Source: Algoriphagus sp. CAU 1675 (lineage in GTDB: Bacteria; Bacteroidota; Bacteroidia; Cytophagales; Cyclobacteriaceae). From it: DNA of 64,000 nucleotides. A program made the position numbers and the translations under genes. The stretch spans positions 124,986 through 188,985 of the forward strand of contig NZ_JARHUI010000001.1 of NCBI RefSeq assembly GCF_029222925.1. Reading direction: 5' to 3'. Shown piece by piece: positions 1-10,020 of the stretch. The notes under the pieces are model-generated. The model was given only the letters and a program-made list of their open reading frames with translations. It did no database searches and had not been told where the DNA came from. Position 1 is the first letter of the stretch; every line of letters begins with the position of its first letter.

Positions 1-382
1 CTCTCTTGCCAATAGTTTGGAAAGTGGTTGGAGTTGTTTCAGAGGCCCTTGTGGAGGAAACGATAAATTCCTCTGTCATAAAATCCTGACTAGTCAGCCT
101 GATTTCGAGCTCCCCAGAAAAAGGAAGAGTCAAAGTTTGTCTATAGGTCTCATATCCTAGATAAGAAACCCTCAGCTCAATTTCCCCTTGGGGTAATTTG
201 CTCAATGTAAAATTTCCTTTGGAATCAGTAACGGCACCTCTTCCCAGTTTTTCAGTCCAAACGGAAGCTCCTGTAAGTGGCTCCCCGCTTTGGGCATCCA
301 GAACTTTCCCGCTCAATGATTCCTGAGCCATAGCTGAAAATGCGGCCAGCCAAAAGGCCAGACCAAGTAATACGTTTTTCAT
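1..382 (-). CDS. TonB-dependent receptor, N-terminal part (probably thiamin-related)
   Basis: Partial gene running off the left edge; about 127 residues are visible. It starts at an ATG with a signal peptide (residues 1-20, ending AFSAMAQ). A carboxypeptidase-regulatory-like beta-sandwich follows (about 22-105, with the typical GKVLDAQSGEPLTGASV and VSYLGYET signatures), then the beginning of a plug region (VSSTRASETTP). This is the usual front end of a Bacteroidota outer-membrane TonB-dependent transporter. The leader carries a TPP riboswitch, so the substrate is inferred to be thiamin, a precursor or a thiamin phosphate. Barrel and plug are outside the window, so the family call is firm and the substrate is inference. 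Confidence 0.85.
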   Translation of the reverse strand, partial: MKNVLLGLAFWLAAFSAMAQESLSGKVLDAQSGEPLTGASVWTEKLGRGAVTDSKGNFTLSKLPQGEIELRVSYLGYETYRQTLTLPFSGELEIRLTSQDFMTEEFIVSSTRASETTPTTFQTIGKR

Positions 383-540
383 TTGTTTTTACCCTTTCGG
401 GTGATTGAGTGAAACATTAGAAAACTTAGGGGAAGCTTTCCGTGATTGTTTACCCGTGTCGCGCAATGAAATGGAACAGGAAAAACCGAATGGTACCAAG
501 TCCGGCACTCCGAATTCAAATACTCTTTTACGCTTTCTCA

Positions 541-615
541 TTTGCCTTCGCCGGCATTACCCGGATCAGGTCGTATGGGTATGATCTCAGCCCGTTGTAT
601 TAAGGCACCCCTTAT
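541..615 (-). promoter_or_regulatory. TPP riboswitch (THI box)
   Basis: Read on the minus strand, this stretch has the conserved THI-box blocks in order: GGGGTGCC (complement of about 604-611), CTGAGA (585-590), then ACCTGATCCGGGTAATGCCG (552-571) continuing into GCGAAGG (545-551). These match the family consensus CUGAGA ... ACCUGAUC-GGGUAAU-CC-GCG-AGG. It lies about 160 bases upstream of the TonB-dependent receptor start, in the same direction, with no gene between. The expression platform in 383-540 is not obvious: no clear terminator with a T-run was found, so control could act on translation. Confidence 0.9.
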
Positions 616-663
616 GATCTGAGAGCAAAGGTACAGTGGAAAAGTTTGTTTCCAAGGCTTCAA

Positions 664-693
664 AACAAAAAAAGGGGCTTCAAAAAAGCCCCT
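664..693 (-). terminator. Rho-independent terminator after the MoxR-like gene
   Basis: On the minus strand an 8-bp stem (AGGGGCTT / AAGCCCCT, arms 686-693 and 673-680) with a 5-base loop is followed by a T-run (complement of 664-672). It lies about 25 bases past the stop codon of the ATPase gene, and separates it from the riboswitch-controlled receptor. Confidence 0.85.
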
Positions 694-717
694 ACTTAAA
701 ATATCAAGAGAATTTCT

Positions 718-2241
718 TTACAAATCATCCTCCTCAAAATCGTCCTCTTCTCCGGCTCCCATATCAAACATAGAGCTGAACAAATCCTTGAACTGCAGAC
801 CTGTATCGAGCATTTTTTTACTCAATTGGGAATATTCGGCCAAACCATGCAGCGCGAATTCCATGAAAAATTCCTTCTCCTTTTCAGGAAGATTCTTGAC
901 CATCTGGGTCACTACATCTTCCAATCCCGGTACAGAATGCAGCAAGGTCTTGTATTCCTTATCGGATTGGGAGGCTAAAATGTCCAGGACATTTCCCTCC
1001 CCAAACCAGGCCAACGGAATCACGTAGGGGTTTCCTTCCCGGTCTTTTTTCTTTTGCTCCGGAGATGGAAAATAATTGGCAAACTGAGTTCGAATAGCTT
1101 TACCGATCAGATTGTAAGCCACCAAACCTGCACCTTCCTGCTCTCCCTCATAGACCAATTCCACTTTTCCGGTAATGGCCGGGATCACGCCAATGAGATC
1201 CGCAACCCGGACTACGGTATTGTTTTCCCCGTTCAGGTACAAACGTCTTTCCGCTGCTGAAATCAAATTCTCATAGGCAGAGATGGTCAATCGGGCAGAA
1301 ACCCCGCTTTTTTCGTCCACATATTCAGAATTTCTGGCCTCTATCGCGATCTGCTCGATCAGATCCTTCATCAGCTCAGGTACATGGATTTGCTGTACGG
1401 GCTTCCCGTCCAAATTTGCCTCTTGAGCGGTAATCCTTTTTCCGATCTCAATGGATTTGGGATAGTGGGTAATAATCTGGCTTTCGATCCGGTCCTTCAG
1501 CGGGGTTACGATACTTCCCCGGTTGGTATAATCCTCCGGGTTGGCAGTAAAGACAAACTGAATGTCCAAAGGCAATCTCAGCTTAAATCCACGGATCTGA
1601 ATATCTCCTTCCTGCAATATATTGAACAGGGCCACCTGGATTCGGGCCTGCAGATCCGGCAACTCGTTTATCACAAAGATGGAACGGTGGGAGCGGGGTA
1701 CCAATCCGTAATGTATCACCCGCTCGTCATTATAGCTTAGCTTCAAAGTAGCTGCTTTAATGGGATCCACATCGCCGATCAGATCCGCAACCGAAACATC
1801 TGGTGTAGCCAGTTTTTCGGTATAGCGATCCTCTCTGTGCCACCAAGAAATCGGGGTCTGATCACCTTTGGACTCTATCAATTCTTTCGCATAGGAACTC
1901 AAAGGATGAAGTGGATCATCATTGAGTTCAGAGCCTTCTACTACGGGAACATACTCGTCCAGCAACAAAGTCATCATTCGGGCAATTCTGGTCTTAGCCT
2001 GTCCACGAAGTCCCAACAAATTGATGTTGTGACGAGACAAAATAGCCCGTTCGATGTCCGGTATCACGGTGTCCTCATATCCCCATATTCCGGCAAAGAC
2101 ATTTTCCTTTGCCTTGATTTTCTCAATCAAATTATCCCTAAGCTCCTCCTTGATGGATTTGGGAAGGTATCCGGCAGCTTTGAGCTGTCCCAGGTTTTTT
2201 ATTTGGAGCAATTCGTGTGCGGTAAGTTTTTTATAATCCAT
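718..2241 (-). CDS. MoxR / magnesium-chelatase-I-like AAA+ ATPase
   Basis: 507-residue AAA+ ATPase. The P-loop is GLRGQAKT (residues 77-84). The Walker-B-like strand reads IFVINELPDL (about 188-197), with Asn where Asp is usual. VFTANPEDYTNRG and a following Arg-rich stretch look like sensor and arginine-finger regions. The C-terminus is very acidic (EEDDFEEDDL). It resembles BchI/ChlI and MoxR proteins, which act with a VWA partner as chaperones or metal-insertion motors; the upstream gene is exactly such a partner. The ATG at 2241 lies two bases after the partner's TGA. An overlapping TTG at 2247 is possible but less likely. No chelatase substrate can be assigned. Confidence 0.85.
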   Translation of the reverse strand: MDYKKLTAHELLQIKNLGQLKAAGYLPKSIKEELRDNLIEKIKAKENVFAGIWGYEDTVIPDIERAILSRHNINLLGLRGQAKTRIARMMTLLLDEYVPVVEGSELNDDPLHPLSSYAKELIESKGDQTPISWWHREDRYTEKLATPDVSVADLIGDVDPIKAATLKLSYNDERVIHYGLVPRSHRSIFVINELPDLQARIQVALFNILQEGDIQIRGFKLRLPLDIQFVFTANPEDYTNRGSIVTPLKDRIESQIITHYPKSIEIGKRITAQEANLDGKPVQQIHVPELMKDLIEQIAIEARNSEYVDEKSGVSARLTISAYENLISAAERRLYLNGENNTVVRVADLIGVIPAITGKVELVYEGEQEGAGLVAYNLIGKAIRTQFANYFPSPEQKKKDREGNPYVIPLAWFGEGNVLDILASQSDKEYKTLLHSVPGLEDVVTQMVKNLPEKEKEFFMEFALHGLAEYSQLSKKMLDTGLQFKDLFSSMFDMGAGEEDDFEEDDL

Positions 2242-2243
2242 GC

Positions 2244-3344
2244 TCAAAAGCGTTTCGTACGGTTTCTTCTGTAATCTTCGAAAATCAGGTCCCCAAGTCC
2301 TTTCAGGCTACTATAGTAAGCATTGCCGTTGTTGACTTTGGTAAACTCCTTGACAAATTCCTTCAGATAGGGGTCAGAAGCAATCATAAAGGTGGTTACC
2401 GGGATTTTCAGTTTTCGGCATTGAGCGGCCAATTTGAGGGTTTCACTCAGAATTTTGCTGTCTATGCCAAAGGCATTTTTATAGTATTTGATCCCAACTT
2501 TCAGACAGGTAGGCTTTCCATCAGTGATCATAAATATCTGCTTGTTTGGATTTTTCCTTCTGCGCAGGAGGTCCATGGCCAATTCCAATCCTGCTACCGT
2601 ATTGGTATGATAGGGTCCAACTTGGAGATAAGGCAAATCCTTGATTTCGATTTGCCAGGCATCATTTCCAAAAACGATTATGTCCAAGGTATCTTTAGGA
2701 TATCTCGTTTTGATCAGTTCGGCCAAGGCCATGGCAACCTTTTTGGCTGGAGTGATTCGATCCTCTCCATACAAAATCATGGAGTGGGAAATATCGATCA
2801 TCAACACCGTGGAAGTCTGGGAACGGAATTCCTTTTCGTGGATTTCCAGATCATTTTCCGTCAGGAGGTAATCGCCCGAAAAACCATGATTGATTTGGGC
2901 ATTTCGAAGTGAGTCTGTCAGGGCAATCTGATCCAGGTTATCGCCAAATTCATAGGCCCGACGGTCGGTGCCCCGCTCTTCTCCCTGACCTGAATGGGTG
3001 GTCTTATGCTGACCTGATTTTCCCCGCTTCAGTTTTCCGAAAATCTCTTCCAAGGCGCTCTTTCGGATGCTTTGCTCGGCTTTTCCGGTGATTTTGAATT
3101 CTCCTTTTTGGTTTTCCTCAGTCAGATAACCTTTGGTTTTCAGGTCCTCAATGAAATCGCCAATTCCATAATTGGGGTTAGTGAGATTATATCGTTTATC
3201 CAGATTGCTTAACCAACTCAATGCCTCGGCAACATCCCCACCGGACATGGTTACCAACTGCAAAAATATATTGAGCAGGTTCTCAAAGGTGTTTTTCTCA
3301 GGGTCCTGAGTTGGTATATACTGGGAAAATCGGAATCCTTTCAT
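2244..3344 (-). CDS. VWA-domain protein, partner of the MoxR-like ATPase
   Basis: 366 residues from the ATG at 3344 (MKGFRFSQY). An upstream TTG would add 16 residues and is less likely. The C-terminal half is a von Willebrand A domain with a complete MIDAS: DISHS at about 184-188, a Thr near LPYLQVGPYHTNT, and TDG at about 274-276. The N-terminal half is helical with a Lys/Gly/Gln-rich linker around residues 105-130. MIDAS VWA proteins next to MoxR-type ATPases form a two-part machine in which the ATPase remodels a client held by the VWA protein. The gap to the ATPase gene is two bases, so they are almost certainly cotranscribed. Confidence 0.85.
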   Translation of the reverse strand: MKGFRFSQYIPTQDPEKNTFENLLNIFLQLVTMSGGDVAEALSWLSNLDKRYNLTNPNYGIGDFIEDLKTKGYLTEENQKGEFKITGKAEQSIRKSALEEIFGKLKRGKSGQHKTTHSGQGEERGTDRRAYEFGDNLDQIALTDSLRNAQINHGFSGDYLLTENDLEIHEKEFRSQTSTVLMIDISHSMILYGEDRITPAKKVAMALAELIKTRYPKDTLDIIVFGNDAWQIEIKDLPYLQVGPYHTNTVAGLELAMDLLRRRKNPNKQIFMITDGKPTCLKVGIKYYKNAFGIDSKILSETLKLAAQCRKLKIPVTTFMIASDPYLKEFVKEFTKVNNGNAYYSSLKGLGDLIFEDYRRNRTKRF

Positions 3345-3405
3345 ATGGGAAACAACAAGAGAAGGGGCTTTGGAGTTTAATAGATAGGACAATTTCAGAA
3401 AAAAG

Positions 3406-3612
3406 ATGAAGAACTATCACCTAGCAGTGGGAATTGTGACGGGGGTTTTGATTGTTTTCGTCACGCTGATTCAGTTGGAAGTAGCCCTAGTTTTGATATG
3501 GCTTATTTTTATTTCGGGGCCTGTACTGATTTTTTGGATGGTCTGGGCTGTGCTGAAGGCCCCTGTAGAAATCAAGGACAGCTTTGATAAAAAGTGGTAT
3601 CAAAACCATTGA
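3406..3612 (+). CDS. Small two-helix membrane protein
   Basis: 68 residues with two hydrophobic segments (about 6-25 and 28-50) and a short charged tail ending KKWYQNH. It starts at an ATG and is divergent from the VWA gene. I do not recognise the family. Codon use and hydrophobic pattern look genuine, but there is no functional clue beyond an inner-membrane location. Confidence 0.55.
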   Translation: MKNYHLAVGIVTGVLIVFVTLIQLEVALVLIWLIFISGPVLIFWMVWAVLKAPVEIKDSFDKKWYQNH

Positions 3613-3715
3613 TTATTCCCATATACATTGAAATGAGTTTGATCTAAAATTTCCAGGAAAAGTATATATTTAACTCAACTGGAATCCATTAAAATCAATA
3701 AGCCTCAATTTTTCG

Positions 3716-5467
3716 ATGCGTCTGAAATTTCTATTGAAAGCTTTTTTTGTCATTGTTTTATGGATAGGTTTTCAATCAAGTATTGTAAGAGCCCAATCAA
3801 CAGCAATACTTTATGATGATTGGGCAGAAAAATTTCAGGAGCTGACATCAGAACAAAATTTTACAGATGAATCCTTATTCCGCAATTTATCTAGTCTCGA
3901 TTCCCTAGAAGTGAACCGTTTTTTATTAGAAACTGAAAAGCAAATCCGTTCCGAATACCCTAATGCTTTAGCAAAATTCCTTTTTTTCAAAGTCCAATTT
4001 ATGTTGGCGAAAAATCCCCATTTGGATTTCAATACGATTTTAGGCCTATTAAACGATATGTTATTGGCTGCTTATGAATCCCAAGACGAATTACTTATAG
4101 GACAAACTTACCGGAATTTTGCCTTTATAATGGTCCATTTTCAGCGGTACGACTTTGCTGCACCTTATGCCTTGGGAGGTGTGCAATTAGTAGAAAAAAT
4201 AAAACCAAAACTCATTCAACCCTTTGATTATCTTATGCTGGGAGGGTTGCTTTTCGAGGCTAGAAATTATGAAGAAGCGATCTTCTATGCCAAAAAGGGT
4301 CTCACAGGCACAGAGAGTAAAGAATCAAAGGATCACATTATTTTCAATACCATTGGGCAGAGTTTTGAGCGGCTGAATCAATTGGACTCTGCAAAATCCT
4401 ATTATAATCTGGTAGACAGCATCTGCGATCTAAATGGCCACCGACTGTGGAAATATATTAATCTCCAAAACATAGGAGAAATCCAATTTAAAGAAAAAAA
4501 CATACCTGCGGCTAAGGAATCTTTTAGGTCTGTGTATAAAAATGGCATCGATGAAGTTTCTGAAATAGCTGCAAAATCTTTGGTTTGGTTGGCAAAAATC
4601 CAGCTTCAGGAGAATAATCTAGACAGTGCCTTAAGTAGCTTGGATGAGGCGGAATTCATTTTAAAAAATTTTTCGGACAGAAGACTGCAAACTGAGTATT
4701 TTCTGGAAGACTCCTATTTCACCAAATTAGTAGCATTTGAAAAACTGGGCCTTTCGGATAGCTCCTCTTTTTACTTTAGAAAGTATCTATCTCTTCATGA
4801 CTCACTTGCGCATTTGGCATCATTGGCTGATTTGTCTGTCGTCCAGACGCGAATTGATCATGCGGAGAAGACCTACAACCTAGGTTTATTAAAGGTTGAA
4901 AAATATAAAGCCGAGCAAAGGCGAAATGCCATTATTGTAGCCATCTTAGTTTTTTCTGCAATTGGTTTCACCTACTTCAATTGGCAAAAAAAGAGGCTCC
5001 AATACAAGAATAAGATTACAACTTTAGAAAAAGAAGCTAAAGAATCGGAAATCAAAACCGTAAAAAATCAACTCAAAAGCTTCACCAATCAGCTTTTAGA
5101 AAAGGCTAAGCTTTTGGAAGAGTTGGAAAATGAATTGGATTCTAAAAACGAGGCGGAGTTACACTCTGAATACTTGGCAAAACTAAATTCATCCCGGATT
5201 CTAACTGATAAAGACTGGAGCGAATTCAAATTGTTGTTTGAAAAAGTATATCCAGGATTTTTTACTTCCATCAAGGAAAAATTCCCAACAATCACTCCTG
5301 CAGAGATGCGCATATCCGCTCTCATTCGATTACAATTTTCCGCCAAAGAAATGGCAGATATCCTTGGGGTCTCAGTAGACAGCGCTCACAAAACCCGACA
5401 AAGACTCCGTCAAAGAATGGAGCTTTCTTCTGACACCAATCTAGAAGAGTTTATATCAAATTTTTAA
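3716..5467 (+). CDS. TPR-containing membrane regulator with C-terminal LuxR-like helix-turn-helix
   Basis: 583 residues: signal peptide or N-terminal anchor (1-26, ending IVRAQS), a long TPR-like helical region (about 30-390, with repeats such as FERLNQLDSAKSYYNLV), one transmembrane helix (about 402-420, IIVAILVFSAIGF), a coiled coil (about 425-480), then a helix-turn-helix (about 525-570, TPAEMRISALIRLQFSAKEMADILGVSVDSAHKTRQRLRQRM in pattern). This periplasmic TPR / membrane / cytoplasmic DNA-binding layout is widespread in Bacteroidota, where sensor and regulator are one chain. The next gene, on the same strand 133 bp downstream, encodes a large secreted protein and is a plausible target; that link is inference. 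Confidence 0.8.
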   Translation: MRLKFLLKAFFVIVLWIGFQSSIVRAQSTAILYDDWAEKFQELTSEQNFTDESLFRNLSSLDSLEVNRFLLETEKQIRSEYPNALAKFLFFKVQFMLAKNPHLDFNTILGLLNDMLLAAYESQDELLIGQTYRNFAFIMVHFQRYDFAAPYALGGVQLVEKIKPKLIQPFDYLMLGGLLFEARNYEEAIFYAKKGLTGTESKESKDHIIFNTIGQSFERLNQLDSAKSYYNLVDSICDLNGHRLWKYINLQNIGEIQFKEKNIPAAKESFRSVYKNGIDEVSEIAAKSLVWLAKIQLQENNLDSALSSLDEAEFILKNFSDRRLQTEYFLEDSYFTKLVAFEKLGLSDSSSFYFRKYLSLHDSLAHLASLADLSVVQTRIDHAEKTYNLGLLKVEKYKAEQRRNAIIVAILVFSAIGFTYFNWQKKRLQYKNKITTLEKEAKESEIKTVKNQLKSFTNQLLEKAKLLEELENELDSKNEAELHSEYLAKLNSSRILTDKDWSEFKLLFEKVYPGFFTSIKEKFPTITPAEMRISALIRLQFSAKEMADILGVSVDSAHKTRQRLRQRMELSSDTNLEEFISNF

Positions 5468-5600
5468 AATCCCTTTTCTGTGCATCAGGAAGGTTGTTTT
5501 GAAAAAGGAATGACAAGATTGTCCACTTTTTGTCCAGTCCCAAACTGATCATGTAATTCCTTCAATTCTCAAATTTAGGGTTCAACTAAAGCCCATATCT

Positions 5601-8600
5601 ATGAGAAAATTTTACTTACTTTTCTTGATACCATTTTTTCTTTTGCACGGAAAAAATGTTCATGCACAAGCTGCTTTTGCAACACCCAATGCCGGAGATT
5701 TGATGGATGCATTGACCAAATTACTAAATGATCCTTCATTAACTGCCAAAGTTGATACTCTTGATTTAAGCCTAAACGGGATAGACGGGTCATCATACGA
5801 TCTTTCCGTAATCCCTTCAAATGGGTTTCCGAGTAAAGTAAAAGTTACCGAAATCCCCTCGGATCCAGAAAATGTTCTTTTGGAAATAACGATAGATGGC
5901 GAAACCCAAACCCCGACGATGACTAGGACTTTTGGGGAATTTAAATTGGAAATTGTCCCATGGACGGGGACCTTGATTTTTGTTTACAATTGCGATGTAA
6001 CTGCAACTTTTACTCAGGAGCAAGGGCAATACTATTGGGAGGATAAAGATGGGGACGGTTACATTCTAGAAAGTAATCCCATATTCGGATGCACAAGGCC
6101 TCCAGGATTCATTTCGGAGGAAGAAATATTGGGCCTCGATTGCGATGACAGCACAAGCTCTATTACCACCCAATGCTGTCCCCCGATTGAAAGCATCAAT
6201 TACAATAACCCTGAGATCCAACTAATAGACGGTCAGGCCACTTGGACTATAGAAGGCTGTAGCTTGGGCTATTTGGAGTTGGTTACTGGATTGGGCTATT
6301 ACACGGAATATGTTCCGAAACCCATTAGCATTTCTGATTTTGAGGAATTGGTAGGTACTATCGAAGGGGTTGACGGATGTTTAACGTCTGCAGGATATAA
6401 AGATGAACTGGTGCCCAATTCTAATGGATATTTAGAGGTCCATAGAACGTTTAGCTTACGAAATAGATATTATGGCAGAGGAGTCCCAAATACCCAATTG
6501 AAGTTGGTTATCATTATAAAAGATACCACTGCCCCATTTCCAGAATATGAAAGACTTCCTGATTTGGAAGCAGAATGCAGCTTTACACTTTCCGGAAATC
6601 CTCCCAGAGCATTTGATTGCGGTGTTGTCAATGGAGTTTTAACATCTGGACAGACTGAATTTACTAAACAGGGGATCTATACCTTGATTTGGACTTATTC
6701 AGATGGAAGAGGAAACCAAACCACTCAAGAACAAAAAGTAATAATTAATGATACCAGTAAGCCTGTTCCACATATACAAACTCTTCCTGATTTGGAAGGA
6801 GAATGCTCGGTACAGGTAGGCAATATTCCAACAGCTACAGATGCTTGCGAAGGAATAATCATTGGTGAAACTACAGATCCTCTTTTCTATGCTGAGCAAG
6901 GAGAATACTCAATTACTTGGGTGTTCGATGATGGAAATGGCAACCAAACCACTCAAGAACAAAAAGTAATCATCAAGGATAACTCCGCACCTGTTCCAGA
7001 TTCGCAATCTCTTCCTGATCTGGAAGGAGAGTGCGAGGTGCAGGTACACGATTTTCCAACAGCGACAGATGCTTGCGAAGGAATAATCATTGGTGAAACT
7101 ACTGATGACCTTTACTACACTGAACAGGGAGAACGCACGATTACTTGGGTATTCTATGATGGAAATGGCAACCAAACCACTCAAGAACAAAAAGTAATTA
7201 TCAAGGATACTACCGCTCCTGTACCTGATCTGGAAACGCTACCTGATTTGACCGGGGAATGTTCTGTAGAAATCACAACCAAACCAACTGCTACTGATAA
7301 CTGTGAGGGTCGAATAGAGGGATATGCCGATTCAATGATCTTTAGTAAGCAAGGTGAATTTACTGTCACATGGTCCTTCGATGATGGAAACGGAAACGTT
7401 TCTACTCAATATCAAAAAGTAATCATCAAGGATGTAACTCCTCCTGTGTTGTCACTTAAACCAATAGGAGTACGCCTCGATGATACAGGTAATGCCAGCA
7501 TTTCAATGGATGATATTGATAATGGTACCAGTGACAATTGTTCCTCCTTTGAATACTTGGTATTTGAAATTTCACAGACTGAATTCAATTGTACAGATTT
7601 GGGTGAAGTTACTATTGAAGTTAAAGCAACAGACTCGGAAGGAAATACAAGTGAACCTTCATCTGTAATTATCACCATCCTTGAACCTCTTAATCCTTTG
7701 AATACGGTGATTGAATCTACTGTTTCAAAGAATGCCAATGACAATGTGGTGATTTTCTCAAATGCTCCTGCTTCTTTGGGACTGCCAAGTCAAACAACTT
7801 TGACCGCCGGAAACATACCTGGTACTTATACTGGTCTTTCTTTCAAATGGTATGTTGATTTGAATGAATCCGGTGACTTTGAATTAATTGATGGAGAAAA
7901 CAACTCAACCTTAGAAGTGATTTCTTCTGGTGACTTTGTAGGGGTTTACAAAGTAGTGGTGACCAGTGATTCTGGCTGTGTCGCTGAGGATCAGATCAAA
8001 ATTGTTTCTGTAGAAGCATCCTGTGATAAAGGAGGTGATAACAAAGTTCAGGTTTGTCACATTATCGGAGGCGATTGGAACAAACGAAAAACCATCTGTG
8101 TGAATGCAAATGCTGTGGATGCATTACTGGCAAACAGTCCTGGTTCATTCTTGGGAAGTTGCAGTGTCACCTACAGAGTGGAAAAAGAACCAGAGTTGAT
8201 AGTCGTTCCTTGGAATTTTTCAATTCAGAAGATTGAGGAAAAAATCAATGAACAGGCATTGACTTGGTTTGCTCAGAAAAAACTGAAACTCAACATCTCA
8301 TCAGCAGGTTTCGACCCTATCAAATCCGGAGTTTATGAATTTGAGGTGGATCTTGATGGATCTGAAGGATTCATTTTGGATGAACCGGTGAAAGTTCAAG
8401 TTCAAGTCTTGGAAAAGGACGCACCAATAGCAATAGAACTAAGCAAGACATCTGTTTCAAATCAATTGCAACATGGTGATGTGGTAGCAGAATTGAGAAC
8501 GATCGATCCAGTTGACAATATCCATACGTATAGTATCGATTCGAATCCAAACTTTGCTATTCAGGGAAACAAACTCCTTTGGATTGGATCAGGTATACCT

Positions 8601-8936
8601 CCAGTTCATATGGAAATCAACATTTCCAGTATGGATAGAGCCGGTCAAACTATCAGTAAAAACATAAATCTCTATCGAGAAATCTTACCAAACGACTTTT
8701 TGGTATACCCTAATCCAGCGAAAAATGAAACGAATGTAGTGGTCCAACTTGAAGGAAGTTCATCAGTAAGCATTTTGCTTTTTGATGCATCAGGCAAGGT
8801 GATTTTCAATGAGACCGTTGTACATGAAGAGACTTTTGAGCAAAGGATCAATTTGGAGGGATTAGCACCGGGAATCTTCTATGTTCAGGTCAAGGTCGGC
8901 TACCTAGTCATGACCAAAAGGCTGATTAAAATGTAG
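5601..8936 (+). CDS. Large secreted repeat protein with type IX secretion sorting domain
   Basis: 1111 residues. A signal peptide (1-23, ending NVHAQA) is followed by a Ca-binding-like DKDGDGY ... DCDD motif near residue 150, as in MopE/thrombospondin-3-like repeats. Four Ig-like (HYR-like) repeats of exactly 76 residues cover about 320-623, each with PDLx[11 protein letters not shown] and [21 protein letters not shown] signatures. A fifth divergent beta-domain and a small Cys domain (VQVCHIIGG ... TICVNANAV) follow. The last ~75 residues (YPNPAKNE ... VMTKRLIKM) are a type A T9SS sorting domain, so the protein is likely exported across the outer membrane and surface-anchored or released. No catalytic domain is seen; an adhesin or matrix role is the best guess. 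Confidence 0.8.
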   Translation: MRKFYLLFLIPFFLLHGKNVHAQAAFATPNAGDLMDALTKLLNDPSLTAKVDTLDLSLNGIDGSSYDLSVIPSNGFPSKVKVTEIPSDPENVLLEITIDGETQTPTMTRTFGEFKLEIVPWTGTLIFVYNCDVTATFTQEQGQYYWEDKDGDGYILESNPIFGCTRPPGFISEEEILGLDCDDSTSSITTQCCPPIESINYNNPEIQLIDGQATWTIEGCSLGYLELVTGLGYYTEYVPKPISISDFEELVGTIEGVDGCLTSAGYKDELVPNSNGYLEVHRTFSLRNRYYGRGVPNTQLKLVIIIKDTTAPFPEYERLPDLEAECSFTLSGNPPRAFDCGVVNGVLTSGQTEFTKQGIYTLIWTYSDGRGNQTTQEQKVIINDTSKPVPHIQTLPDLEGECSVQVGNIPTATDACEGIIIGETTDPLFYAEQGEYSITWVFDDGNGNQTTQEQKVIIKDNSAPVPDSQSLPDLEGECEVQVHDFPTATDACEGIIIGETTDDLYYTEQGERTITWVFYDGNGNQTTQEQKVIIKDTTAPVPDLETLPDLTGECSVEITTKPTATDNCEGRIEGYADSMIFSKQGEFTVTWSFDDGNGNVSTQYQKVIIKDVTPPVLSLKPIGVRLDDTGNASISMDDIDNGTSDNCSSFEYLVFEISQTEFNCTDLGEVTIEVKATDSEGNTSEPSSVIITILEPLNPLNTVIESTVSKNANDNVVIFSNAPASLGLPSQTTLTAGNIPGTYTGLSFKWYVDLNESGDFELIDGENNSTLEVISSGDFVGVYKVVVTSDSGCVAEDQIKIVSVEASCDKGGDNKVQVCHIIGGDWNKRKTICVNANAVDALLANSPGSFLGSCSVTYRVEKEPELIVVPWNFSIQKIEEKINEQALTWFAQKKLKLNISSAGFDPIKSGVYEFEVDLDGSEGFILDEPVKVQVQVLEKDAPIAIELSKTSVSNQLQHGDVVAELRTIDPVDNIHTYSIDSNPNFAIQGNKLLWIGSGIPPVHMEINISSMDRAGQTISKNINLYREILPNDFLVYPNPAKNETNVVVQLEGSSSVSILLFDASGKVIFNETVVHEETFEQRINLEGLAPGIFYVQVKVGYLVMTKRLIKM
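6558..7469 (+). repeat. Four tandem 228-bp coding repeats
   Basis: In-frame repeats with period exactly 228 bp (76 codons), starting at 6558, 6786, 7014 and 7242, inside the secreted protein. Units 2 and 3 are nearly identical at the DNA level over long stretches (for example the ACAGATGCTTGCGAAGGA block near 6837 and 7065), which indicates recent duplication or gene conversion. Units 1 and 4 are more diverged. Confidence 0.9.
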
Positions 8937-8965
8937 AATTTTAATTCCCTGGATTTTTAAAAGGT

Positions 8966-9003
8966 ATAGCCGTTCGATCAACATTGAACGGCTATTTTTT
9001 TTA
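8966..9003 (+). terminator. Rho-independent terminator after the secreted repeat protein
   Basis: A perfect 10-bp stem, ATAGCCGTTC (8966-8975) with GAACGGCTAT (8986-8995), a 10-base loop and a T-run to about 9003. It lies about 30 bases past the stop codon. Confidence 0.9.
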
Positions 9004-9069
9004 ATCCTGACAGAGAATTCCAATCCAGAGATTAATTTTTCAGGAAGTTTAGTCTCTTATCTTTACTTC

Positions 9070-10017
9070 ATGAATTCCGCCGAAAAACATGCCCAAACCC
9101 TCAAAGCTATCGCTCAGCGTTTGGGCTTTGACTTCTGTGGAATTGCCAAGGCGGAATTTTTGGAAGACGAAGCTCCCCGATTGGAAAACTGGCTCCATCG
9201 GAACTACCAAGGTGAGATGGGCTATCTCGCCAATCATTTTGACAAGCGACTGGATCCTACCCTCCTCGTTCCCGGAGCAAAGACGGTCGTTTCCCTGATT
9301 TATAATTATTACCCCGAAAAAAAGCTTCCCGAAGACCCCAACTCCATCAAATTGGCCAAATATGCCTATGGAGAGGATTATCATTTTGTGATCAAGGAAA
9401 AGCTCAAAACCTTTTTGGAAATGCTGCGAGAGGAGATAGGCGAAATTGATGGTCGTGCCTTTGTAGACTCAGCCCCTGTGATGGAGCGGCAATGGGCTCA
9501 AAAAGCCGGACTTGGATGGCTAGGGAAAAACAGCCTGCTACTGAACCGCAAAATGGGAAGCTTCTTCTTTTTGGCAGAGCTGATTATCGATTTGGAAGCA
9601 GAACCTGACGCTCCCTTAACCAAAGACTTCTGTGGTACCTGCACTGCCTGTATCGATGCCTGTCCTACGGAGGCTATAGTACAACCGGGTGTTGTGGATG
9701 GAAGCCGCTGTATTTCCTATTTAACCATAGAGCTGAAAGATTCCATTCCTTCGGAATTTGCAGGGAAAATGGAGAATTGGGCTTTTGGATGTGATATTTG
9801 CCAGGACGTCTGCCCCTGGAACCGCTTTTCAAAACCCAACCGGGAGCAGGCCTTTCAACCCCATCCGGAATTGGCTGAATTTACCAACCGAGACTGGGAG
9901 GAAATGACTGAAGAGACCTTCCGAAAAGTCTTTAAAAAATCCGCACTAAAGAGAACCAAGTACTCCGGACTCCGCAGAAACCTCGAGTTTTTGAAACTTG
10001 GAAAACCAGAAAAATAG
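9070..10017 (+). CDS. queG: Epoxyqueuosine reductase
   Basis: 315 residues, the usual QueG length. QueG reduces epoxyqueuosine to queuosine in tRNA, using cobalamin and two [4Fe-4S] clusters. Both ferredoxin-like cysteine sets are visible: [12 protein letters not shown] (about 190-201) and [11 protein letters not shown] (about 238-248). The N-terminal region ([41 protein letters not shown]) and [12 protein letters not shown] are family hallmarks. It starts at the ATG 9070, is single, and converges with nadC leaving only 3 bases between the stops. Confidence 0.95.
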   Translation: MNSAEKHAQTLKAIAQRLGFDFCGIAKAEFLEDEAPRLENWLHRNYQGEMGYLANHFDKRLDPTLLVPGAKTVVSLIYNYYPEKKLPEDPNSIKLAKYAYGEDYHFVIKEKLKTFLEMLREEIGEIDGRAFVDSAPVMERQWAQKAGLGWLGKNSLLLNRKMGSFFFLAELIIDLEAEPDAPLTKDFCGTCTACIDACPTEAIVQPGVVDGSRCISYLTIELKDSIPSEFAGKMENWAFGCDICQDVCPWNRFSKPNREQAFQPHPELAEFTNRDWEEMTEETFRKVFKKSALKRTKYSGLRRNLEFLKLGKPEK

Positions 10018-10020
10018 AAT

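Noticed and set aside
383..540. Terminator or anti-terminator as expression platform of the TPP riboswitch
   Set aside because: No stem followed by a T-run could be found on the minus strand in this leader.
6909..7369. Minus-strand open frames inside the 228-bp repeats
   Set aside because: They repeat with the same period as the plus-strand coding repeats and are shadows of that gene.
6558..7469. Possible CRISPR or non-coding tandem repeat
   Set aside because: The period is a whole number of codons, the reading frame is open throughout, and the units encode an Ig-like domain.
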